Source of the DNA: Lachnospiraceae bacterium
GTDB lineage: Bacteria; Bacillota; Clostridia; Lachnospirales; Lachnospiraceae
DNA length: 64,000 nucleotides
Direction of reading: 5' to 3'
Assembly: GCA_900772845.1 (NCBI GenBank)
Contig: CAAGSD010000006.1
Coordinates: forward strand, 1 to 64,000
Both the position numbers and the translations under genes were made by a program. Shown piece by piece: positions 7,908-16,746 of this stretch. The notes below the pieces were generated by a model. That model was not told the DNA's origin and did not search any database. It saw only the letters and a list, made by a program, of their open reading frames with translations. Positions within the stretch are counted from its first letter, which is position 1. Every line of letters starts with the position of its first letter.

Positions 7908-9320
7908 ATGAGTGAAAGAGAAAAGACTTATGTGGAGGACGTCAACAGAAGCATTTATGATATCCGTAACGAGGAGAAGGACGTCTATCGTATTAAAAAG
8001 GGACTGACTCCCGATATTGTGGCGGAGATTTCTGAGAAAAAGAAGGATCCCGCATGGATGGCGAATTTCCGTCTGCAGTCATTGCAGATCTATAACGAGA
8101 TGGAAACTCCGGACTGGGGTCCTTCCATCGAGGGGCTGAACATGGAAGATATTGTGACCTATGTGAAGCCTAATACTCATATGAGTGCAAAATGGTCCGA
8201 AGTACCGGAGGATATCAAGGATACCTTTGAGAAGCTGGGAATCCCCCAGGCGGAGCGGAAGTCTCTCGCCGGTGTGGGAGCCCAGTACGATTCCGAGCTG
8301 GTATACCATAATGTCAGAGAAGAAGTGGCGGCGCAGGGCGTGGTCTATACTGATATGGAAAGTGCCCTGAACGGGGAATACGCAGATATGGTGCGGAAGC
8401 ATTTCATGAAGCTGGTAACCCCCAGAGACCACAAATTCGCAGCGCTGCACGGAGCTGTGTGGTCCGGCGGTTCTTTCGTGTATGTACCACCCGGAGTATC
8501 TGTGACGATCCCCTTACAGTCCTATTTCCGACTGAATGCACCGGGAGCCGGACAGTTTGAGCATACCCTGATCATTGTGGACGAGGGTGCATACCTGCAT
8601 TTTATCGAAGGCTGTTCCGCTCCGAAGTACAACGTGGCGAACCTTCATGCCGGCTGCGTGGAGCTGTTCGTGGGGAAAAATGCAAAGCTGCGTTACTCCA
8701 CCATCGAGAACTGGTCCAAGAACATGTACAATCTGAATACCAAGCGGGCACTGGTGGAAGAGGGCGGTACTATTGAATGGGTATCCGGTTCCTTCGGATC
8801 CCACGTATCCTACCTGTATCCTATGAGCGTGCTGAACGGTAAGGGGGCCAGAGCGGAATTTACCGGTATTACCTTTGCGGGAGCCGGACAGAATCTGGAT
8901 ACCGGTACGAAAGTGGTTCACAATGCACCGGAGACCACTTCCTATATCAATACCAAGTCCATCTCCAAGGATGGCGGTATCAGTACGTTCCGAAGCTCCG
9001 TGGTGGTGAAGAACAGTGCGGCAAAGAGCAAATCCGCAGTATCCTGTCAGTCTCTGATGCTGGATGACAAGTCCCGCTCCGATACCATCCCGGCGATGGA
9101 TATCCGTACCCAGGATGCCGACATCGGACATGAGGCCAAGATCGGCAGGATCAGCGACGAGGCGGTGTTCTATCTGATGTCCCGCGGCATCTCCGAGGAG
9201 GACGCCAGAGCCATGATCGTCAGTGGATTTGCAGACAATGTATCGAAGGAGCTGCCGTTGGAATATGCAGTAGAGATGAACAATCTGATCCGCCTGGAGA
9301 TGAAAGGCAGCATCGGGTAA
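7908..9320 (+). CDS. sufB: SufB, Fe-S cluster scaffold
   Basis: 470 residues, normal for SufB. A polar N-terminal region is followed by the SufBD beta-helix core, with typical segments VPPGVSVTIPLQSYFRLN, YLHFIEGCSAP and RSDTIPAMDIR. SufB with SufC and SufD forms the scaffold on which [Fe-S] clusters are built from SufS/SufU sulfur. It starts 17 bp after sufC, with GGAGG before its ATG. Confidence 0.96.
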   Translation: MSEREKTYVEDVNRSIYDIRNEEKDVYRIKKGLTPDIVAEISEKKKDPAWMANFRLQSLQIYNEMETPDWGPSIEGLNMEDIVTYVKPNTHMSAKWSEVPEDIKDTFEKLGIPQAERKSLAGVGAQYDSELVYHNVREEVAAQGVVYTDMESALNGEYADMVRKHFMKLVTPRDHKFAALHGAVWSGGSFVYVPPGVSVTIPLQSYFRLNAPGAGQFEHTLIIVDEGAYLHFIEGCSAPKYNVANLHAGCVELFVGKNAKLRYSTIENWSKNMYNLNTKRALVEEGGTIEWVSGSFGSHVSYLYPMSVLNGKGARAEFTGITFAGAGQNLDTGTKVVHNAPETTSYINTKSISKDGGISTFRSSVVVKNSAAKSKSAVSCQSLMLDDKSRSDTIPAMDIRTQDADIGHEAKIGRISDEAVFYLMSRGISEEDARAMIVSGFADNVSKELPLEYAVEMNNLIRLEMKGSIG

Positions 9321-9329
9321 AGGAGGACA

Positions 9330-9353
9330 GTGTAAAAAATAAATTTTTTACAC
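9330..9353. repeat. 24 bp perfect palindrome in the sufB-sufD gap
   Basis: GTGTAAAAAAT-AA-ATTTTTTACAC is a perfect AT-rich inverted repeat. It follows an AGGAGG (9321-9326) that has no start codon at a normal distance. The sufD ATG comes only at 9412, so the repeat and the following bases appear to separate an old ribosome binding site from sufD. Confidence 0.8.
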
Positions 9354-9411
9354 GCAACTTTGTGCCGATGGCCCAAAGATTGCAGGTTATGAGAAGGATA
9401 TAGGTAATAGT

Positions 9412-10506
9412 ATGGAAAAAGAATACAATATGACCATCAACCGGCTGCCCTCCAAGACATGGAACTGGCTTCGTATGAACGAGACGCAGTTGGAAAAAAT
9501 AGAAGTACCTGCGGCAGGAGAGGCAAAAGTGACCCTGCCGGAGAAGATAGCGACAATAGAAAATGAAAACATTTGTCCCTGGAATACAGACTTTGCAGGC
9601 ATCGCTTCCGGTATGGGAGAGGAGATGGATGGTCTGCTTGCCACAGCAGGCGTGAAGGCACAGCACTACGAAGTGCCTGCAGGCGTCGTAGCAGCGCAGC
9701 CGTTACTGCTGGATTATGCCTATGCACAGAACAGCTTACAGGCCGGTGCTGCAGCGGTCAGAGCCCGGAAAAACAGTGAGATCACCGTGATCGAGGATTT
9801 CGCTTCCGACAGGGAGGCAGTAGGGCAGGCAGCAGTATCTACCAGACTGTATCTGGAAGAAGGAGCGAAGATCCGGCTGATCCAAGTGCAGAGACTGGGC
9901 AGTGAGTTTACTTTTATGAATGATATCGGTGCCCTGTGTGAGGAGAAGGCTTCCCTGGAAGTGATCCAGCTGATCCTCGGCGGGAAGAACACCTACCTTG
10001 GATGCAAGACCACCTTACAGGGCAGAGAGAGCAGCATGAATGCCGATACCGCCTATATCGTGGAAGGTGAAGGCAGACTGGATATGAATTATGTGGCACT
10101 GCATGAGGGCAAAAAGACCCGGAGCAATATGCAGGCCGGTGGCGTGTTAAGAGACCATGCCTTCAAGCTGTACCGAGGTACCATTGATTTCAAATGGGGT
10201 GCCAAGGGCGCTGTAGGCAATGAAAAAGAAGATGTGCTTTTATTATCCAACGATGTGGTGAACCAGACCATTCCGCTGATCCTTTGTGCCGAGGAAGATG
10301 TGGAAGGCAATCACGGTGCAACCATCGGTAAGCTGGATGATGAGCTGCTGTTCTACTTGGAGAGCCGCGGCATGAACAGAGAGCAGATCTATGAGATGAT
10401 GGCCATGGCCAAGGTGGATGCGGTCTGCCGTAAGATCCCCAATGCGGCTGCCCGGGCGAAGGTACAAAGGTTCCTGGGCAGAGCCGTGGAAGAAGAGGAA
10501 GCGTAA
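9412..10506 (+). CDS. sufD: SufD, Fe-S cluster scaffold partner
   Basis: 364 residues. A SufBD-family protein shorter than SufB, with the core pattern of SufD (LEEGAKIRLIQVQRLG, DMNYVALHEGKKT, NHGATIGKLDDELLFYLESRG). It pairs with SufB and SufC in the scaffold complex. The N-terminus RLPSKTWNWLRMNET is typical of clostridial SufD. The start is not certain: only a weak GAGAAGGA precedes the ATG at 9412, and an alternative ATG lies at 9430. The 91 bp gap after sufB is unusual in this operon. Confidence 0.92.
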   Translation: MEKEYNMTINRLPSKTWNWLRMNETQLEKIEVPAAGEAKVTLPEKIATIENENICPWNTDFAGIASGMGEEMDGLLATAGVKAQHYEVPAGVVAAQPLLLDYAYAQNSLQAGAAAVRARKNSEITVIEDFASDREAVGQAAVSTRLYLEEGAKIRLIQVQRLGSEFTFMNDIGALCEEKASLEVIQLILGGKNTYLGCKTTLQGRESSMNADTAYIVEGEGRLDMNYVALHEGKKTRSNMQAGGVLRDHAFKLYRGTIDFKWGAKGAVGNEKEDVLLLSNDVVNQTIPLILCAEEDVEGNHGATIGKLDDELLFYLESRGMNREQIYEMMAMAKVDAVCRKIPNAAARAKVQRFLGRAVEEEEA

Positions 10507-10522
10507 GATAACAGGAGGAAGT

Positions 10523-11746
10523 ATGACGACTTCGATCAACGAGATCCGTAAGGATTTTCCTCTGCTTAGGAATAACGATGTGATTTATCTCGACACGGCG
10601 GCGACTTCCCAGAAGCCGTCCTGTGTGTTGGAAGCAGAGAGAACATTTTATGAAAAATACAATGCCAATCCCCTGCGAGGATTATACGAGCTGGGAGAGG
10701 CGGCAACCGAAAAATACGAAGAAGCCAGAGAGACGGTCAGAGAGTTTTTGAATGCCGGAGAAGCAGCGGAAATTGTCTTTGTCCGCAATGCCACGGAAGG
10801 CTTGAACCTGGTGGCTTACAGTCTGGGTTCATTGATTCTGAAGCCCGGGGATGAAATCCTGGTAAGCATCATGGAGCACCACAGCAATCTCCTGCCCTGG
10901 CAGCAGGCAGCAGCCAGGACCGGAGCGGTGGTAAAATATCTGGAGTGTACCGAAGATGGAAAATATACCGAGGAAGCTTTTCGTGCGGCTCTGAGTGACC
11001 GTACGAAGATCGTGGCCATGACCCAGGTGTCCAATGTACTGGGCTGCAAAAATGACATCAAACGGTTTGCACAGATCGCTCATGAGGCCGGCGCCTATTT
11101 TGTGGCAGACGGTGCCCAGAGCGTGCCACATATGGCAGTGGATGTGCAGGAACTGGATGTGGATTTCCTGGCATTTTCCGGACACAAAATGTATGCGCCC
11201 ATGGGAATCGGTGCATTATATGCCAAAAGAGAGCTGCTGGAGCAGATGCCCCCGTTTTTATGTGGCGGAGAGATGATCGATTCTGTCAGCCGGACCGGGG
11301 CTGTGTGGGCAGAGGTGCCCCATAAGTTCGAGGCAGGTACGGTAAACGGTGCCGGAGCCTATGCATTGGCAGAGGCCATTCGTTATATACAGAAGATCGG
11401 TTTTGATTTTATTGAAGAGAGAGAAGCAAAACTGACAAAACTGCTGATGGAGGGCATGAAGGAGATCCCTGCGGTACACATTCTGGGTTCTCAGAAGGCG
11501 GAGGATCATCACGGTATCGTGACTTTCAAGTTGGACGGCGTGCATCCCCATGATGTGGCATCTATTTTAGATGCAGATCACATCGCAGTCCGGGCAGGAC
11601 ATCACTGTGCCCAGCCGTTATTGCAGTATCTGAAAGTATTGTCTACCACCAGAGTGAGTCTGGGCGTCTACAATACGGAAGAAGAGATTCAGGCGTTTCT
11701 TACGAGCCTTGCAAAGATAAGGAGACAGATGGGCTATGGAGAATAA
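10523..11746 (+). CDS. sufS: SufS-type cysteine desulfurase
   Basis: 407 residues, the usual SufS length. A PLP enzyme that takes sulfur from cysteine and passes it to SufU for cluster assembly. The PLP lysine is K222 in SGHKMYAPMG; the persulfide cysteine is C362 in RAGHHCAQP. AGGAGG lies 7 bases before the ATG at 10523, which rules out the longer in-frame start overlapping sufD. It overlaps sufU by 11 bp, suggesting coupled translation. Confidence 0.96.
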   Translation: MTTSINEIRKDFPLLRNNDVIYLDTAATSQKPSCVLEAERTFYEKYNANPLRGLYELGEAATEKYEEARETVREFLNAGEAAEIVFVRNATEGLNLVAYSLGSLILKPGDEILVSIMEHHSNLLPWQQAAARTGAVVKYLECTEDGKYTEEAFRAALSDRTKIVAMTQVSNVLGCKNDIKRFAQIAHEAGAYFVADGAQSVPHMAVDVQELDVDFLAFSGHKMYAPMGIGALYAKRELLEQMPPFLCGGEMIDSVSRTGAVWAEVPHKFEAGTVNGAGAYALAEAIRYIQKIGFDFIEEREAKLTKLLMEGMKEIPAVHILGSQKAEDHHGIVTFKLDGVHPHDVASILDADHIAVRAGHHCAQPLLQYLKVLSTTRVSLGVYNTEEEIQAFLTSLAKIRRQMGYGE

Positions 11747-12167
11747 GACATTTTATAATGAGATCCTGACGGAGCACAATCTGCATCCGTATCACAAGCA
11801 CAAGCTGGAGGATGCCAATCTGGTGTTAGAGGGTGTCAATCCAAGCTGCGGCGATGATATTTTTCTGGAGTTGAAGGTGGAGGACGGTGTAGTCGTAGAC
11901 GGAGCCTTTGAAGGAGACGGCTGTGCCATCTCCCAGGCTTCTGCGGACATGATGCTGGAGCTGGTCATCGGCAGAAGCAAGGAAGAGGCACTGCATCTGG
12001 CAGATCTGTTCCTGAAAATGATCAAGGGAAGTATCACCGACGAAGAGAAAGACGAGCTGGAAGAGGCCTCCGTATTGCAGGATATCGCCCATATGCCCGC
12101 CAGAGTAAAATGTGCGGTGCTGGGATGGCACACCATGCAGGAGCTATTAAAAACAGAAGAAAAATAG
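11736..12167 (+). CDS. sufU: SufU, zinc-dependent sulfur acceptor
   Basis: 143 residues. SufU accepts persulfide sulfur from SufS. The zinc ligands expected for the family are visible: C38 and D40 in NPSCGDD, C63 in GDGCAISQ, and C126 in RVKCAVLG. Its start overlaps the end of sufS by 11 bp, and it closes the suf operon. Confidence 0.95.
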   Translation: MENKTFYNEILTEHNLHPYHKHKLEDANLVLEGVNPSCGDDIFLELKVEDGVVVDGAFEGDGCAISQASADMMLELVIGRSKEEALHLADLFLKMIKGSITDEEKDELEEASVLQDIAHMPARVKCAVLGWHTMQELLKTEEK

Positions 12168-12190
12168 CTGACAAAAGAGAAAGATACATC

Positions 12191-12219
12191 TTGCACAGCC
12201 TTTTGGGATACGCTACAAT
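12191..12219 (+). promoter_or_regulatory. Promoter for the DUF1622 gene
   Basis: TTGCAC (12191-12196), 17 bp, TACAAT (12214-12219). It lies just after the sufU stop and 32 bp before the DUF1622 start codon. Confidence 0.7.
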
Positions 12220-12251
12220 AAATGCAAATGTACGATAAACGGGGGCTGTGT

Positions 12252-12581
12252 ATGGAGATCATCATAGAATTTCTGGAAACTACCATGAACAATATTGTTC
12301 AGGTTGCGATACTGTTCTTTGAATTTGTCGGGGTGATCGTTATTATTCTTTCCGGTGTGAAGGGCTTTTACAATTATGTACGACGGGTGCCGGATATGAA
12401 GATCACTCTTGCACAGGGGCTTGCAGTGGGACTGGAGTTCAAGCTGTGCAGTGAGATTTTGAAAACAGTTATTGTCAGAGACTGGAAGGAGATTGTTACT
12501 GTAGCAGGGATCATCGGACTCCGGGCAGCTTTGACATTCCTGATCCACTGGGAGATCAAGGAAGAGAAGAACCATTCATAA
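12252..12581 (+). CDS. DUF1622-family membrane protein
   Basis: 109 residues with two or three predicted membrane helices: VQVAILFFEFVGVIVIILSGV near residues 16-38 and a C-terminal hydrophobic segment around IVTVAGIIGLRAALTFLIHW. The pattern ITLAQGLAVGLEFKLCSEIL is characteristic of DUF1622 proteins, whose function is unknown. The ATG at 12252 is preferred, being preceded by a G-rich stretch at 12241-12245. It has its own promoter and appears to be a single-gene unit. Confidence 0.75.
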   Translation: MEIIIEFLETTMNNIVQVAILFFEFVGVIVIILSGVKGFYNYVRRVPDMKITLAQGLAVGLEFKLCSEILKTVIVRDWKEIVTVAGIIGLRAALTFLIHWEIKEEKNHS

Positions 12582-12826
12582 AACAGTGAGGCAGACATTG
12601 CGTTTTACTGGTACGAAAAGATTAAATTTGTCATGGTATTTAGGTTAAAATTGCACCTTGGAAAAATGCTTCCGGAGGACTATTATATAACGATAAAGCA
12701 CGTATTTGTTAAAAAAGTGTAAAGTAATGCTAAAAAATCCATTGCATTCAACACTTCGGCGTGCTAAAGTTATAAACAGCGTAGACGTGAATACAATCGA
12801 TTACGCATGCTTAAAAGGAAATCAGA

Positions 12827-13342
12827 ATGGAATTACAAAAGACACTTACCCCCACGGAGGCGTTAACGCATATCCTGCGGTCTTATCAGACTTACTACAA
12901 CATTGAAACAGAAGCTGTAGAACCGCCATTCGCAGCCGAAGCAATCTTCGGATCTCATAATGAACAGTATTTTCTGATCAAGAAAGCCAAAGTGGCAGAT
13001 ATTGACACCAACGAAAAAGTGTATTTTGCAACAGAAGAGTCTCTGTCAAAGGAACGTCTTCTGGAACTGGACATGATCGCCTGGGAGCGGGGAACTGCCA
13101 ATGTGCAGCCCTCATCCAATCATCGTAACAGCGATGTTGTCCTGATCATTCTGTCCGGCCATATTGATGAGGAGGCACTTGCGCAGGTGAAAAAGTGCAG
13201 GCACTATCAGAGTTATCTCTGGGGATTCCATGGCTGGAGTAATTACCGTTTGATTGTCGCCGAACTTTCTTCGGGTCGGATCGTCCACAACCGCCACGGA
13301 CAGATTCTGAAGAAGCTCGTGAAAAAGGCAATAAATTATTAA
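12827..13342 (+). CDS. Uncharacterised protein upstream of cstA
   Basis: 171 residues, soluble, not recognised as a named family. It is acidic in the N-terminal half and basic at the C-terminus (ILKKLVKKAINY). It starts 245 bp after the DUF1622 gene, behind a modest AAAGGA. The cstA gene follows after only 29 bp, so the two are probably co-transcribed and may be functionally linked. No catalytic motif is evident. Confidence 0.7.
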   Translation: MELQKTLTPTEALTHILRSYQTYYNIETEAVEPPFAAEAIFGSHNEQYFLIKKAKVADIDTNEKVYFATEESLSKERLLELDMIAWERGTANVQPSSNHRNSDVVLIILSGHIDEEALAQVKKCRHYQSYLWGFHGWSNYRLIVAELSSGRIVHNRHGQILKKLVKKAINY

Positions 13343-13371
13343 ATCTGTGTATAAGAAAAGGAGAAACACAA

Positions 13372-15105
13372 ATGACAGCATTATTAATCGTTGTAGCCGC
13401 TATTGTACTGTTGTTTATCGGCTATGTGTTCTATGGCTCCTGGCTGGCAAAACAGTGGGGCATCGATCCAACCAAGAAGACTCCTGCTATTGAGAAGGAG
13501 GATGGTGTGGACTATGTTGCAGCAAAGCCCGCCGTACTTATGGGACATCATTTTTCTTCTATCGCCGGAGCAGGCCCGATCAACGGACCGATTCAGGCTT
13601 CCATCTTCGGATGGGTTCCCGTATTCCTGTGGTGTATTATCGGTGGTATTTTCTTCGGCGGTCTGCAGGACTTCGGATCTTTATTCGCATCTATCAGACA
13701 TGACGGTAAATCTGTAGGTGAGATCATCGAGGATTCCATGGGATCCAGAGCTAAGAAGCTTTTCATCATCTTCGCACTTCTGGTGCTGATCCTGGTAATC
13801 GCTTCCTTCGTTAACATTGTGGCAGGTACTTTCCTGACCCTGGCGGATGATGCCGGCAAGACCGCTTTCGGTTTTGTGACCAATCCTACCGGTAATCAGT
13901 CTACCGCAATGATCTCTCTGTTATTTATCGTGCTGGCTGTTATTTATGGTTATGTGACCAACAGAATGGGCGTTAAGACTCTGCCCGCTACCATCGGTGG
14001 TATCATCGGTATCGTAATTATCACTGTTTTTGGTCTGAATGTTGGTTTTGCTATGAACCGTATCGCATGGATCGTATTTGTAGGTGTATACATCGCAGTG
14101 GCTTCTCTGGTTCCCGTATGGATCCTGTTACAGCCCCGTGATTACCTGTCCAGTTTCCTGCTGTATGCTATGATCGGTCTGGCATTCATCGGTGTCGTTG
14201 CCGGTGCTTTCACCGGTACTGTCGCATTCGATATCCCCGCTTTTACCAGCTGGGAGCCCAAGGCAGGACAGACATTGTTCCCTATGTTGTTCATCACCGT
14301 AGCATGTGGTGCATGTTCCGGTTTCCACAGCCTGATCGCTACCGGTACTTCTTCCAAGCAGTTAGCGAACGAGAAGGATGCCAAGGCTATCGGTTACGGC
14401 TCCATGCTGATCGAGTCTGCGCTGGGTATCATCGCTCTGGTAGCAGTTGGTGCAGTATATCAGAAGTATTTAAACGGTGAGTTCGGATCTCCCGCAGCTG
14501 CATTCGCTGCAGGTATTGCATCCATGTTCGGTACCGAGACCTCTAAGGCATACGGTACGATCTACGCACTGCTGACTCTGTCTGTATCTGTATTCGCACT
14601 GACCAGTCTGGATACCGGTACCCGTCTGAGCCGTTTCATGTTCTCCGAGCTGTTCCTGAAGGAAGGCGAAGCTACTTACAAGGATGCCAAGGGCGCACGC
14701 AAGGTGCTGGCTCATCCTCTGTTCGGTACTGTATCCATGGTAGTGATCGGCTGTATCCTCGGCGGTCTGTCCTTAAGCCAGATCTGGGGTCTGTTCGGTG
14801 CAGCAAACCAGCTGCTTGCAGGTATCGCTCTGATGGCAGTAGCTGCATGGCTGGGTGAAGTTGGCAAGAACAACAAGATGTTCTTCTTCCCTATGGTATT
14901 CATGCTTGCTGCAACCCTGACCAGCCTGGTGATCACCGTGATCAACAAGTGCAAGGCAATCGGTGCCGGCACTGCTGCATGGGGTGACTGGTTCCAGCTG
15001 TTCTTCGCAGCTGCAATGGCAGTTCTGGCAATCTTCCTGGTAGTGGAAGGTGCACAGACCTTCGTTAAGCAGATGAAAGAGAAGAAAACAAAGAAGGCTG
15101 CTTAA
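13372..15105 (+). CDS. cstA: CstA-family carbon starvation transporter
   Basis: 577 residues with many predicted transmembrane helices. It carries the family signatures MGHHFSSIAGAGPINGPIQA, the glycine-rich GGIFFGGLQDFGSL, and CGACSGFHSLIATGTSSKQ. CstA-type proteins import peptides and/or pyruvate and are commonly induced by carbon limitation; the substrate here is not determined. It is a short-form CstA, as expected for Clostridia. AAGGAGA precedes the ATG. A terminator follows at 15141. Confidence 0.93.
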   Translation: MTALLIVVAAIVLLFIGYVFYGSWLAKQWGIDPTKKTPAIEKEDGVDYVAAKPAVLMGHHFSSIAGAGPINGPIQASIFGWVPVFLWCIIGGIFFGGLQDFGSLFASIRHDGKSVGEIIEDSMGSRAKKLFIIFALLVLILVIASFVNIVAGTFLTLADDAGKTAFGFVTNPTGNQSTAMISLLFIVLAVIYGYVTNRMGVKTLPATIGGIIGIVIITVFGLNVGFAMNRIAWIVFVGVYIAVASLVPVWILLQPRDYLSSFLLYAMIGLAFIGVVAGAFTGTVAFDIPAFTSWEPKAGQTLFPMLFITVACGACSGFHSLIATGTSSKQLANEKDAKAIGYGSMLIESALGIIALVAVGAVYQKYLNGEFGSPAAAFAAGIASMFGTETSKAYGTIYALLTLSVSVFALTSLDTGTRLSRFMFSELFLKEGEATYKDAKGARKVLAHPLFGTVSMVVIGCILGGLSLSQIWGLFGAANQLLAGIALMAVAAWLGEVGKNNKMFFFPMVFMLAATLTSLVITVINKCKAIGAGTAAWGDWFQLFFAAAMAVLAIFLVVEGAQTFVKQMKEKKTKKAA

Positions 15106-15140
15106 TCAGAGAAACAAAAGTCAAATTAAGAAATAAAAGA

Positions 15141-15178
15141 AATCCCGGAGACTGTGAAAGCCTTCGGGATTTTTTTGA
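15141..15178 (+). terminator. Terminator after cstA
   Basis: AATCCCGGAG ... CCTTCGGGATT followed by T7. It lies between the convergent cstA and degV genes. Confidence 0.85.
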
Positions 15179-15217
15179 TCAGTGGTGCGCCCGCATCATA
15201 ACATCCGGAAGATAGGG

Positions 15218-16060
15218 TTAATGTTCGAAGAATGCAACGGCAACGGCACCGGGACCCACGTGGGTTCCGATAGTGGCACCCAGGGTGCTGATGGGAAGCT
15301 CCTTCGCATAATCCTTCCAGAGATGCTCACTGTCGTGAATGTATTTCTGCAAAAGTTCGTCACTCAGACCGGTATAGCCCAGGCAGAAGGGCTTGGAGAA
15401 GTCCACGCCGTCTGCTTTTTCGATTTCGCGTATGAGGAAGTTACTGCCATTTTTGGAACCGCGGGCTTTACCCAGCATAATGATCTCACCGTCCGAGACA
15501 GCTACTACGGGCTTGATAGCCAGAGCACCGCCGATGAATGCCACAGTGGGAGAGATGCGGCCACCCTTTTTCAGATATTCCAGAGTGTCTAAGAGTCCCA
15601 TGGTGTGGATCTTGTGCTTCTGTGATTCCAGAGCACTTACAATTTCTGCCACAGTTTTTCCCTGATCCTTTAACTGCATGCCATATTCCACCAGAATCTG
15701 TTCGCCGATGGTGGCGTTGAGACTGTCTACGACAAAGACCTTACCTTCATAGTCTTCTGCAGCGATCCGGGCACTCTGACAGGTGCCGGACAGCTTGCTG
15801 GAGATCGTGATGACGATGACGGTTTCTCCATTGGATACTGCTGCTTCGTAGGCTTCTTCGAAGACAGCGGGAGAGACCAGACTGGTGGTGGGAAGGGTAT
15901 CGCATTCGATCAGTTTTTCGTAAAATTCTCTGTGGCTGATGGTGACACCGTCGGCATATTCCTCATCGCCGAAGCGGATATGCAGAGGCAGGATCGTGAC
16001 GTCCTCTCTTGGATGGTTCATATCGGATGCAGAATCCGTGATAAAACGTATTTTTTCCAT
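15218..16060 (-). CDS. DegV-family fatty-acid-binding protein
   Basis: 280 residues. The start KIRFITDSASDM, the segment TTSLVSPAVFEEAYEAA, and the GGRISPTVAFIGGALAIKPV stretch are typical of DegV proteins. These bind fatty acids, and FakB members hand them to FakA kinase for phospholipid synthesis. The ATG at 16058-16060 (complement) is preferred over an earlier in-frame ATG because an AGGAAA box precedes it and it matches the family N-terminus. No fakA is nearby, so a FakB role is only inferred. Confidence 0.92.
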   Translation of the reverse strand: MEKIRFITDSASDMNHPREDVTILPLHIRFGDEEYADGVTISHREFYEKLIECDTLPTTSLVSPAVFEEAYEAAVSNGETVIVITISSKLSGTCQSARIAAEDYEGKVFVVDSLNATIGEQILVEYGMQLKDQGKTVAEIVSALESQKHKIHTMGLLDTLEYLKKGGRISPTVAFIGGALAIKPVVAVSDGEIIMLGKARGSKNGSNFLIREIEKADGVDFSKPFCLGYTGLSDELLQKYIHDSEHLWKDYAKELPISTLGATIGTHVGPGAVAVAFFEH

Positions 16061-16144
16061 AATTTGTTTCCTGTTCTTTCTACTATAATTATAACGATGC
16101 AATATTCTCCTATACGGAAATGTGCCGGAGCATCTGCGGATGGA

Positions 16145-16615
16145 TCATTTTTCAGTAGGATGCTCTACAGAAAATTCAGCGAGATACTGCTCCAGATTGT
16201 GTGAGATCCGTTCCAGAGAATCATAGAGATTTACACGCTGCTCCTCAGTCATACCATCACCGCCGTGAGCCAGTGCGGAATAAATCCGGGAACCGATTTT
16301 TTTGACAACAGTGCTGCCTTCCGCTGTCAGATAATACAGCGTGCGGTAGGAACGTTTATTTCCCGGCAGTTCGCAGGACACCAGTCCTTTGGCACTTAAC
16401 TGGCTTAAGGTGCGGGAGATGGCGGCCTTGTCCTCCTTGCACAGCTCTGTCAGCTGTGTGGCGGTCAGCCCCTCCGGGTGCTTTCCCAGATAATATAGAC
16501 ACATGGTATAACCGGCTTTTAAATCCATCTGTCCCATTTCCAGTTCTTTTAATTTTTGCAGATAACGGTGCAATTCCGTGATAGATACTACAAATCTTTC
16601 AAAACGATCCTGCAT
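16145..16615 (-). CDS. MarR-family transcriptional regulator
   Basis: 156 residues. A winged helix-turn-helix of MarR type: GLTATQLTELCKEDKAAISR as the recognition region and the wing around SCELPGNKRSYRTLYYLTAEG. The start at 16615 (complement) follows AGGAGGA. Two 16 bp dyads overlap its promoter (see 16635-16690), so it probably represses itself. No adjacent divergent target gene is present; other targets would lie elsewhere. Confidence 0.9.
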   Translation of the reverse strand: MQDRFERFVVSITELHRYLQKLKELEMGQMDLKAGYTMCLYYLGKHPEGLTATQLTELCKEDKAAISRTLSQLSAKGLVSCELPGNKRSYRTLYYLTAEGSTVVKKIGSRIYSALAHGGDGMTEEQRVNLYDSLERISHNLEQYLAEFSVEHPTEK

Positions 16616-16634
16616 GGACAATCCTCCTGTAAAA

Positions 16635-16690
16635 TGTTGATGCAGCAACAAACATATGGAGTGTAGCACAAAGATGTTGACAAGTCAACA
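16635..16690 (-). promoter_or_regulatory. marR promoter with two operator-like dyads
   Basis: On the minus strand, TTGACT, 17 bp and TACACT form a promoter. One dyad, TGTTGACAAGTCAACA (16675-16690), covers the -35. A second, TGTTGATGCAGCAACA (16635-16650), lies between the -10 and the RBS. They are 40 bp apart start to start and share TGTTG-N6-CAACA, consistent with MarR dimer sites. Confidence 0.75.
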
Positions 16691-16700
16691 AGAAGAGAAA

Positions 16701-16733
16701 CAAAAAAATACCTTATCCAATAAGATAAGGTAT
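16701..16733 (-). terminator. Terminator of the coiled-coil gene
   Basis: A perfect 10 bp stem ATACCTTATC / GATAAGGTAT with a 6-base loop, followed on the minus strand by T7. It separates the coiled-coil gene from the marR promoter. Confidence 0.85.
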
Positions 16734-16746
16734 TGATAAAAACAAA

